The notes under the pieces: generated by a model
Databases searched by the model: none
Told to the model about the DNA's origin: nothing
The model's input: only the letters and a program-made list of their open reading frames with translations
Position numbers and translations under genes: made by a program
Part shown: positions 6,924-12,949 of the stretch, piece by piece
How positions within the stretch are numbered: position 1 is the first letter of the stretch
How the letters are laid out: the number at the start of each line of letters is the position of its first letter
Assembly (NCBI GenBank): GCA_041748075.1
Contig: JBGTDX010000155.1
Location: 1 to 16,986 of the forward strand
Length of the DNA stretch: 16,986 nucleotides
Reading direction: 5' to 3'
Source of the DNA: JBGSYJ01 sp041748075
GTDB lineage: Bacteria; Acidobacteriota; Thermoanaerobaculia; Gp7-AA8

Positions 6924-8095
6924 GCGCGATCCCCACCGATCCTCCGGCCGGCATTTCCATTCCCGGCGATGGCGTCCTCCATGACGGCTACATCGTGAAG
7001 AGCGCCTACCGCGGCCGGCTCGTCGGTGTGGAAAGTGAGTACTTCATCGTCGACCGGGAGACCCTCGAGCTGCGTGACTGTCTTCCCGTTCTGGAAAAGC
7101 ATTCGCAGTTCGGTGCGCGCCTGAAACCCGAGGCTGTTCGCGAGCAGATCGAGATCAGCACGAATGCGTTCCTCTCGATCGTCGAGCTCGAGAAACAGCT
7201 CAGGGAAGACCTCCGGGAGGTCGTCGAGCTTCTCGACGGCGCGGGCGCCATGCTACTGCCGATCGCGCTCCTCGACGGGAGAACGCACACCTGGTCATCG
7301 AGTCGCAAGCTCGAGCTCCTTCAACGCCATCTCGGCGAACCGTTCCGATCCTCGGCGGGATCCATCACCGCGGACCAGATCAACCTGGGCGCGGACGACG
7401 AAGCGGACGCATTCAGAACGTTCCGGAAGATCCTGACGATCCTTCCGGAGATCGTCGGACTCAGTGCAGCGAGCCCGTTTCGAAATGAAGTTCCGAACGG
7501 AATCGCATGCAATCGGATGGATGCTTACGACGAGGCATTGTCGGCTGTTTCAGGAATGGGTGGCATGCCTCCCCTCCTGGAGAGCCTCACTCACTACGCT
7601 CATTTCATCGGCAGACAGCCCATCTTCAAGCACCCCGACACCTGCTACGCCTATGTCAGGCCGATGCCGCACCGCGGCGTGGCCGCGGAGATCCGCTGCA
7701 TCGACAAGCAGATCTCGCTGTGCGATACACTCGGATTCGCCGCTCTGGGCAAAGCGGTCATGCTCTCGACCGATGAACAACCGATGGTAGCGGCGTCCGA
7801 AGCAGCAATGAGCGCCTCGCGTCGGGACGGCGTTGTCGACCGCGCGCGCGCCTCTGCTCTGATCAACTACCTCGAGCGCTTTCTTCCGGAAGACGAGATC
7901 CATTACCTCGACTGCCTGCGGGCGAAATTGGAGGCCGGCTCCACGGCGAGCAGTCTTCTCGCACATCAGGCGAGGATCGGTTACCGGCCGCTGCTCCGGC
8001 TCCTGGCGGAAGAGGCGCGCGCGGAGATTCGCGATCATTTCGAGCCGCAGGCAAAGACTTCCCCGCGGATCAGAATCGCCCGCCGCACCAGGTGA
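6920..8095 (+). CDS. GCS2-type carboxylate-amine ligase (gamma-glutamylcysteine synthetase-like)
   Basis: 391 residues. The ATG at 6920 overlaps the upstream TGA (ATGA), which decides the start over an upstream in-frame codon at 6887. Family signs are GRLVGVESEYFIVD (32-45; GVE-E start of the GCS2 fold), REQIEIST (74-81; glutamates that coordinate Mg2+), ADQINLGADDEADA (151-164), resembling the VQVNLD..SE.D segment of EgtA and plant-type enzymes rather than the GQHVHVG of YbdK, and AEIRCIDKQ (256-264). Members join the gamma-carboxylate of glutamate to cysteine or another amine using ATP. As last gene of the operon it would supply a gamma-glutamyl intermediate that the class II amidohydrolase later cleaves. 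The amine acceptor cannot be deduced. Confidence 0.82.
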   Translation: MSAIPTDPPAGISIPGDGVLHDGYIVKSAYRGRLVGVESEYFIVDRETLELRDCLPVLEKHSQFGARLKPEAVREQIEISTNAFLSIVELEKQLREDLREVVELLDGAGAMLLPIALLDGRTHTWSSSRKLELLQRHLGEPFRSSAGSITADQINLGADDEADAFRTFRKILTILPEIVGLSAASPFRNEVPNGIACNRMDAYDEALSAVSGMGGMPPLLESLTHYAHFIGRQPIFKHPDTCYAYVRPMPHRGVAAEIRCIDKQISLCDTLGFAALGKAVMLSTDEQPMVAASEAAMSASRRDGVVDRARASALINYLERFLPEDEIHYLDCLRAKLEAGSTASSLLAHQARIGYRPLLRLLAEEARAEIRDHFEPQAKTSPRIRIARRTR

Positions 8096-8180
8096 TGGCT
8101 CGGGAACTCTTCGTGGTTGAGACTTCGCGCTAACTCAGGCGGCACGGTTGCGGGCTCACTCTGCATGCCCCGATGACCCT

Positions 8181-9500
8181 TCAAGTCTCCCGCCTGGAAC
8201 GCAAAAACAGAAACGTGTTCGCTGCCAGCCGCCCCACCACCATCGCGATCGACCCTCCGACTGCGCCGACCAGATCGAGCGAGCCGGCTGCAATGAGCAG
8301 CATCAACGCAACGGCAACCGCTTCAATCGCCGTCGCAAACGTAATCACCTCGGTTCGATGCCCGATGATCCAGCGAGCCCGCTGCATCGACAGAAGAAAA
8401 TCGAGAGCGGGAAGCAGGATCAACAGACGCAGCGGCCAGACGGCGAACGCCGCGAGCTGCGGCGAGAGACCGGACACGCGCTCGAACCAGAGATTCTCGA
8501 GCGGCGTCAGCGCGACGATGCCGAGAGCGAGCGACGCGAATATCGCAAGCCAGGTGCATGCCCGCCGGACTTCACGTTCGTGTTCTCTTCGCATTCCGGA
8601 AAGCGCGATGCCGACTTCCTGAAATGCAAAGCCGCCGCTCCTTAAAAGAAACGCGAGCGACTGCACGACGGGCCAGACCGCCAGCGACTCGATCGGTGCG
8701 CGGCCGCGCGCCAGGCCGAATGTCACCAGAGGTCCGACCGAGAGGGCGATCATCGAGGTGAGCGCCAGTGGAAAATAGAAGCGGCCGATCGCCGGTAGAG
8801 TGAGCAGTGTTCCTTCCGCGACTTCGTCACTCTGCATCAGCGAGCGCACGACATGTCTCGCCATCCAGCGGCTGGCGACCGCTTCCGCGACGACGCCCGC
8901 GAGCAGCGCGAGCGCACCGAGGATTGCACCCGGCAGTCGAAACGCAAGCGCGAGAACGGCCGCGGTTGCGGACATGGTGACCAGGCGAACGACCGTGCCG
9001 TAGGCAACCAGACGCGTGAGGTGGTACCGGACGAGAATGCCCTGATAGAAACGGCGGTAGCCGATTGCCGCGGGCCAGAAGACCATGACGACCATCGCAG
9101 ACTGCGCGATCCTCGAGATTTCGGGAGGCAGCCCGATCATCGTCTCTCCCACGAAACGAAAGACAGGGGGAAGGGCGAGCATCATCATCCCGAGAGTGAC
9201 GAGAGCGTTCAGTAGAAACGTGAAGCGTCGCAGCGCCAGATAGGAAGCGCGGTCCCGAACGAGCGCCGTCGCCGCGGAGAGCAGCATCATGATCGGCGAC
9301 TCGATGAGCCAGGCAAGCGAGGTCGCGACCCCGAACGCCGCGAGGCTGAACTTCGCTTCCGGCATGCGCGCGACGATCGCCGCGATCAAGGGAAGCTCGA
9401 GGCCCATCATCAGCCAGGTGGCCGCCAGTGGAAGCCAGAAGACGATGACCGTCATCGGACGGAGCGGCGAAGGGTTCGTGGAGGTCGTCGAAGCGTTCAT
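8181..9500 (-). CDS. 12-TM MOP/MATE-like transporter
   Basis: 439 residues, strongly hydrophobic, with about 12 membrane segments (approx. 16-44, 51-80, 93-117, 132-157, 164-187, 191-213, 240-263, 271-299, 312-332, 349-371 and two within 381-430). Two halves with similar spacing, the motif FWLPLAATWLMMGLELPLIA at the start and FYFPLALTSMIAL at about residue 240 (the matching position of the second half) support a MATE/MOP-superfamily flippase or exporter; it also recalls bacterial relatives of ANK(H). The ATG at 9500 has only a weak ribosome-binding site, and an internal ATG (residue 16, right before the first helix) is a possible start. It is convergent with the five-gene operon (85-base gap) and downstream of the secreted ChaN/Tiki-like gene on the same strand. 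It could export a product of either group, which is inference. Confidence 0.75.
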   Translation of the reverse strand: MNASTTSTNPSPLRPMTVIVFWLPLAATWLMMGLELPLIAAIVARMPEAKFSLAAFGVATSLAWLIESPIMMLLSAATALVRDRASYLALRRFTFLLNALVTLGMMMLALPPVFRFVGETMIGLPPEISRIAQSAMVVMVFWPAAIGYRRFYQGILVRYHLTRLVAYGTVVRLVTMSATAAVLALAFRLPGAILGALALLAGVVAEAVASRWMARHVVRSLMQSDEVAEGTLLTLPAIGRFYFPLALTSMIALSVGPLVTFGLARGRAPIESLAVWPVVQSLAFLLRSGGFAFQEVGIALSGMRREHEREVRRACTWLAIFASLALGIVALTPLENLWFERVSGLSPQLAAFAVWPLRLLILLPALDFLLSMQRARWIIGHRTEVITFATAIEAVAVALMLLIAAGSLDLVGAVGGSIAMVVGRLAANTFLFLRSRRET

Positions 9501-9588
9501 TCGCAGCCGGCATTCTGCGCGGGTCTGGCGAGAAACCGAAAGATTCTTCCGGAATGGGGAGAGAAACTGGCATGCTCACGTGAAAAGT

Positions 9589-9666
9589 GGCCGAACATTG
9601 CATGTTCGGCCCTGAGTTCAGGACTGGCCCTCCCGAGCACGAGGGCCGAACTTGAAAAGTTCGGCC
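9589..9666. repeat. Cluster of three hairpins, two mutually exclusive
   Basis: Stem 1: GGCCGAACAT (9589-9598) with ATGTTCGGCC (9602-9611), 3-base loop. Stem 2: GGCCCTC (9626-9632) with GAGGGCC (9641-9647), 8-base loop. Stem 3: GGCCGAACTT (9644-9653) with AAGTTCGGCC (9657-9666), loop GAA. Stems 2 and 3 share bases 9644-9647 and cannot form together. The cluster lies between the stop of the ChaN/Tiki-like gene and the start of the transporter, so it could act as a terminator, attenuator or transcript-stabilising REP element. Confidence 0.8.
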
Positions 9667-9669
9667 ACG
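9653..9669 (+). repeat. 17-bp direct repeat, left copy
   Basis: TGAAAAGTTCGGCCACG occurs here and again at 10925-10941 in the same orientation. The two copies bracket the ChaN/Tiki-like gene. This copy overlaps hairpin stem 3. Confidence 0.8.
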
Positions 9670-9672
9670 TCC

Positions 9673-10788
9673 TCACGGCAGGTTCGGGCAATGCTCCATC
9701 GCCTGCGGAAGATCGCTCCACCGCCTCATGGCGAGATAGTCCTTCATCTTTTCCCGGGTGTCGGACCAGAGCGTTTCTATTTCGGAATCCGTCAGGCCGG
9801 TCTTGTTCGAGAATGGGTTGTTCGCGCGTACTTCGTCCATCGCAATCGCGTCAGGTGCGAACTTCGAAAGTGGGATCAGCTCCGCGCCGCGATAGTTCTC
9901 GATCGTCGTGAACCAGATCCAGCCGTCTGCGAAATCGATCAGCCGGAGCGACGGATAGCCGTGGGCGTAATAGACCGCGCGGTCCATCTCGATCGATCCA
10001 AATGGAGAACCCTGAAGATCGAACCCGATCGGTCGCCCGAGCCTCCCGGCCGCACAGTCAATGTAGCCGTTCGCGGGAAGCGCGTAGCCCCATCGCGACG
10101 GCGAGCCGCTCCAGAACGGGCGATGGAGGACGATGAGAAAAACGGAATCGCCCAGACCTCGTCGCAACATGTTCCCTGCACGGTCCATGAATCCGTCGGC
10201 ACGGCCATTGTCCAGAACCGTAGGCTGCTCATAGCGGGTGAACGCATGATGGAGGCCGAGGTAGACCAGAGCACGGCCGTCCGAGCCGATCGCGTCGAGG
10301 ATTCGACGCGCCATGAACTCGTCGTAATCGAGCCTGGTTTCCCGCCATCCGAGCGGAGGACCGAGCCCGAGCACTCGAACGGATGATGGAGCCTTGCGAT
10401 TCGCCTCCCATGCAGCACGGAGGATGTCCCCGTACTGCTGGTAGGGCCACGCGGCACGGCGAAGGACTGCGATCGATTCGGTCTCGTCCCACGTATCGGC
10501 GGATATCAGACGGTCGATCCGCTCCTGCGAGTCCGATGAGAGCGTTTCGACAGCGACGATGCCGACACCCGCCGACGCAAGCCGTGGAACGGTGGCTGCG
10601 ATCAACTCCGCATCATGCCGGATCCAGTGTGCTTCTCCGGCAATCACGATCCGGTGATCCGCGAAGGAGGAAAGAATGTATTCCACCGGAGGTTGGCCGT
10701 GCTTCTTCAACCAGAGCTCGCGTTCCGCGGTCTGGCTGCTCGCGCTCGAGGTGCACAGGAAAATGATCAGGGCCGTGATGCGATACAC
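9673..10788 (-). CDS. Secreted ChaN/Tiki/erythromycin-esterase-like protein
   Basis: 371 residues from a GTG at 10788, chosen because GGAGG lies 6 bases upstream. Residues 1-18 form a signal peptide (MYRITALIIFLCTSSASSQ), so the protein is exported. IVIAGEAHW (47-55) with E52 and H54, E81 in GIVAVETL, and GLHHAF (177-182) match the spaced GExH...E...GxxH pattern of the Tiki superfamily (ChaN haem-binding proteins, TraB, EreA-type esterases, Tiki metalloproteases). The overall match looks nearest to ChaN/EreA, but I cannot choose between haem-binding, esterase and protease functions. The rest includes aromatic-rich repeats of RWGY and WIWFTTIENY type. Its neighbours on the same strand are two double-glycine-leader peptides upstream and a transporter downstream. 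The gene is bracketed by a 17-bp direct repeat. Confidence 0.65.
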   Translation of the reverse strand: MYRITALIIFLCTSSASSQTAERELWLKKHGQPPVEYILSSFADHRIVIAGEAHWIRHDAELIAATVPRLASAGVGIVAVETLSSDSQERIDRLISADTWDETESIAVLRRAAWPYQQYGDILRAAWEANRKAPSSVRVLGLGPPLGWRETRLDYDEFMARRILDAIGSDGRALVYLGLHHAFTRYEQPTVLDNGRADGFMDRAGNMLRRGLGDSVFLIVLHRPFWSGSPSRWGYALPANGYIDCAAGRLGRPIGFDLQGSPFGSIEMDRAVYYAHGYPSLRLIDFADGWIWFTTIENYRGAELIPLSKFAPDAIAMDEVRANNPFSNKTGLTDSEIETLWSDTREKMKDYLAMRRWSDLPQAMEHCPNLP

Positions 10789-10853
10789 GCGTCGCCTCCA
10801 CCAGCGTCTATCAGTGATGCATCATCGGCTCAGAAAAGCGTGTGATTGTCACC

Positions 10854-10880
10854 ACGGATGAATGTGATGTACTCATCCGT
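10854..10880. repeat. Short inverted repeat upstream of the ChaN/Tiki-like gene
   Basis: ACGGATGA (10854-10861) and TCATCCGT (10873-10880) form an 8-bp perfect inverted repeat with an 11-base spacer, about 66-92 bases upstream of the GTG start at 10788. The half-site centre spacing is about 19 bases, compatible with a dimeric regulator or a hairpin in the leader. No further support. Confidence 0.35.
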
Positions 10881-10923
10881 CACGAGCGTCGCCTGGAAGC
10901 CTCGTCGAGGTGCGGGACATTAC

Positions 10924-11016
10924 ATGAAAAGTTCGGCCACGATCGCGCGCGCTTTGCGAGGAGGCTTCGACGCCTGGACGGACAAGGGCTTTCCCGTCGA
11001 GCCGAAATCCACGTAA
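10924..11016 (+). pseudogene. Probable C-terminal remnant of a rhodanese-domain gene
   Basis: The frame ending with TAA at 11014-11016 reads ...ARALRGGFDAWTDKGFPVEPKST. That is a typical last helix of rhodanese-like domains (A..L.GG+.AW...G.P+E). No rhodanese core or CRxGxR active-site loop precedes it in frame; the 17-bp direct repeat TGAAAAGTTCGGCCACG occupies the junction at 10925-10941. A short out-of-frame LVEVRD-like stretch just upstream could be another scrap. An ATG at 10924 opens a 30-codon frame, but I see no ribosome-binding site. I read it as debris of a gene interrupted by a repeat insertion or deletion. Confidence 0.5.
10925..10941 (+). repeat. 17-bp direct repeat, right copy
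   Basis: Second copy of TGAAAAGTTCGGCCACG; the other is at 9653-9669. Both are in the same orientation, 1272 bases apart, and flank a single gene. This copy abuts the rhodanese-like remnant. Confidence 0.8.
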
Positions 11017-11023
11017 GTTCTGC

Positions 11024-11224
11024 TTAACTCGAGGACATTGGCATCAACGTGAGGTTTTCGTCGTCCCGTTCGACCTCAGGCGCATTCGGAAGCGGACTTC
11101 CCGGCACAGTATTAGAGATCACCCTTCTAAACGGGACAGACGTGCCGCCACGAACCTTCTCCTGCGTCTCGTTCGAGAGCTCTTCACCGAGAGGTTCACC
11201 CTTCCGAACTGATTTCTTCTTCAT
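11024..11224 (-). CDS. Double-glycine leader peptide A (putative RiPP/bacteriocin precursor)
   Basis: 66 residues from the ATG at 11224, which has GGAGGT followed by a 6-base spacer; a longer reading of the same frame upstream (to 11551) runs through the duplicated neighbour and lacks a ribosome-binding site. The N-terminus is lysine-rich (MKKKSVRKGEPLGE), followed by ELSNETQEKVRGG, which fits the classical double-glycine leader (EL..E....V.GG). Cleavage after GG would release a 39-residue core starting TSVP, with several prolines, a VERDDENLTLMP segment and a SSS end. The core has no cysteine, so lanthionine, sactionine or Cys-derived thiazole crosslinks are excluded. Its paralogue lies 157 bases upstream on the same strand. 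No C39 peptidase transporter is in the window. Confidence 0.75.
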   Translation of the reverse strand: MKKKSVRKGEPLGEELSNETQEKVRGGTSVPFRRVISNTVPGSPLPNAPEVERDDENLTLMPMSSS

Positions 11225-11381
11225 CGCAGCACCTCCGTTATGAATCAATGGTCCTTCATCCCCAACAAATCGTGACCTGGATCTTCGGGCGTGTGGCAGG
11301 GCCTTCCCAGGACCTGCTCTTCCGAATCGTAACGATGTACGACACCTGGAGCGACGACCGCCCCACGGCGCCTGCCGGGCA

Positions 11382-11579
11382 TCAACGTGAAGTTTTCGTC
11401 TTCCCGTTCCACAGCCCGCCGATGACCACAGGCGACGTCGTATCTCCACTCTCGGACCCAACGAGCACCTGATCATCCGTCTGGGGAACAGACGTACCGC
11501 CCCGAACCTTCTCCAGCGTCTCGTTCGAGAGCTCTTCACCGAGAGGCTCACCCTTCCGAACTGATTTCTTCTTCTTCAT
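11382..11579 (-). CDS. Double-glycine leader peptide B (paralogue of A)
   Basis: 65 residues from the ATG at 11579, preceded by GGAGGT with the same spacer as peptide A. The leader is nearly identical to A (one extra lysine, and L for Q in ELSNETLEKVRGG) and the cleavage site is followed by the same TSVP. After that the core diverges completely: it is acidic and Ser/Thr-rich, then VVIGGLWNGK and a TKTSR end; no cysteine. The last 30 bases (11379-11408) are still homologous to the end of gene A (11041-11070; 28/30) but are read one frame apart, so one copy has undergone a frameshift in the core. The duplication also covers about 55 bases upstream. A TATATT at 11608-11603 (minus) could be a -10 element, but no good -35 is visible. 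Confidence 0.75.
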   Translation of the reverse strand: MKKKKSVRKGEPLGEELSNETLEKVRGGTSVPQTDDQVLVGSESGDTTSPVVIGGLWNGKTKTSR

Positions 11580-11717
11580 CGCAGCACCTCCGCTGTGAAT
11601 GAAATATAGGTCCTTTATCCCCGCAGATGGTGACATGGATCACGAGGGGACTTCGGGGGCGGGCACGGAAGAGTCAGCGGTGCCAACGGCAGCGAGTCCT
11701 ATTCGCGGCCGACCCCG

Positions 11718-11753
11718 TTCAACATTCACATTTCAACATTCAATTCAACATTC
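11718..11753. repeat. Three-copy TTCAACATTC(A) direct repeat
   Basis: TTCAACATTCA at 11718-11728 and 11732-11742, and TTCAACATTC at 11744-11753. Starts are spaced 14 and 12 bases apart, so it is an imperfect AT-rich tandem array, unlike the surrounding GC-rich sequence. It sits between the divergent peptide pair and the SGNH hydrolase, about 100 bases upstream of the latter. It could be a binding-site array or just simple-sequence repeat. Confidence 0.6.
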
Positions 11754-11853
11754 GGTCTCTTAGCCGGGCTTCGAGTGTCAAAGCGTGCGAGGTAAGATAT
11801 CGATGACTCCGCTGGCCCCGTGCATGCAATTGTGGACGTCGGAGTCCGAAACC

Positions 11854-12621
11854 ATGCAGAAGCCGAAACCCCGAATGCCGCTCGGTGCTCGAACTTTCCT
11901 CATCATCGCGATGGCCGTCTTTGCGACGGTATGTTCGAGCGCGCCACAGCCGCCGCCCCCTCGCGCGACGCCCGAGATTCGCTCCTTCGGCTCCGGTCCC
12001 GCGCTCCAGTACCTGATCCTGGGCGACAGCACCGCGGTCAACGTGGGAGGCACGGACGGCAACGGCATCGCCGTCGACACGGCGCAACACCTGGCGCGAT
12101 CCCGCCGGGTGAGCAGGAAGAGTCTGGCCGTATCAGGTGCTCAGATCAGCGATGTTCGCAACGAGCAGCTCCCGCGTCTGGGAGAGTTCCGTCCCGATGT
12201 GGTCCTCCTCGCCGTGGGAGCCAACGACGCCACGCACCTCACCAGCGCGCGTTCGCTCGAGCGTGACCTCCGGAAAACCGTCGAACAATTGATCGCGCTC
12301 AACTGCGACGTGAAGATTATCGTCACCGGCGTCCCCGACATGAGCACGCCGCCCCGAATTCCGCGTCTCCTGCGCGGCATCGCCGGCTGGAGAGCCGATG
12401 TGCTCAACGGGGTCTTCCGCCGCGAAGTGGACCGCTACGGGCTGACGTTCGCGCCCATCGCAGAGGAGACGGGCCCGCTGTTCGCCAGGGACAGGACCTT
12501 GTTCAGCGAGGACGAGTTCCACCCGAACGATCGCGGGTATCAGACGTGGACAGATGTGATCAATCCGGCACTCGATCGCGCCCTGGCCTCGCAGCCGAGC
12601 CACTGCCATGGTCGAACTTGA
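11854..12621 (+). CDS. SGNH/GDSL-family hydrolase, exported
   Basis: 255 residues from the ATG at 11854, chosen because GGAG lies 9 bases before it; upstream ATGs at 11785 and 11803 lack a site and would place 10-23 extra residues before the signal sequence. A basic N-terminus and hydrophobic stretch (14-27) end in ATVCSSA; Cys27 may be lipidated although the box is not canonical, followed by a proline-rich tether. Catalytic blocks: block I YLILGDSTAV with S59, block II SLAVSGAQ with G95, block III GANDA with N124, block V SEDEFHPNDRGY with D220 and H223. All four SGNH residues are present. The family cleaves esters of lipids, acyl-polysaccharides or peptidoglycan-linked acetyls. The substrate is unknown. 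It is convergent with the DUF4242 gene (11-base gap). Confidence 0.85.
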   Translation: MQKPKPRMPLGARTFLIIAMAVFATVCSSAPQPPPPRATPEIRSFGSGPALQYLILGDSTAVNVGGTDGNGIAVDTAQHLARSRRVSRKSLAVSGAQISDVRNEQLPRLGEFRPDVVLLAVGANDATHLTSARSLERDLRKTVEQLIALNCDVKIIVTGVPDMSTPPRIPRLLRGIAGWRADVLNGVFRREVDRYGLTFAPIAEETGPLFARDRTLFSEDEFHPNDRGYQTWTDVINPALDRALASQPSHCHGRT

Positions 12622-12632
12622 CGGGAGACGAC

Positions 12633-12917
12633 TCAGTTGAAGGAACGCGTCCGAGCCGTCTCACCCTCGGGGCCCATCTCGAGTCCGATGCTCAGCACCT
12701 CATCGACCGGCAGGCCGGCCACCGCGGCATGTTGCCGGCACGCCTCTTCGCTCGGAGCTTCGAACTCGCAGAAGGAATGCTTCCCGTCTGCAGTGACGTG
12801 ACTGCGGATCCATTGCATCCCGAGATCCTCGCAGGCGGAAATCACCTTCTTTCCGATTGCATCGAGATCGCTTTCAGTCAGCGGCGGCAGCGTGCGCGTG
12901 ACGATGTAACGGGGCAT
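12633..12917 (-). CDS. DUF4242-family small protein (copy 1)
   Basis: 94 residues from the ATG at 12917, preceded by AAGGAG at 9 bases. MPRYIVTRTLPPLTESDL opens the protein and a FCEFEAPSEEACRQH helix and GLP loop follow, the pattern of the DUF4242 ferredoxin-like family, some members of which are described as nickel-binding. The gene starts 32 bases after the stop of the large regulator and is probably co-transcribed with it. A paralogue sits on the other side of the regulator in divergent orientation. It is likely cytoplasmic (no signal peptide). Its biochemical role is not known; it may be a partner of the regulator or a target of its regulon. Confidence 0.8.
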   Translation of the reverse strand: MPRYIVTRTLPPLTESDLDAIGKKVISACEDLGMQWIRSHVTADGKHSFCEFEAPSEEACRQHAAVAGLPVDEVLSIGLEMGPEGETARTRSFN

Positions 12918-12949
12918 GGCTCAGGTCTCCTTTTTCTCTCCGCTCGAGC

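Noticed and set aside
11225..11551. N-terminal extension of peptide A (long frame reaching 11551)
   Set aside because: It is arginine-rich nonsense antisense to nothing, overlaps gene B out of frame, and has no ribosome-binding site; the ATG at 11224 has an ideal one.
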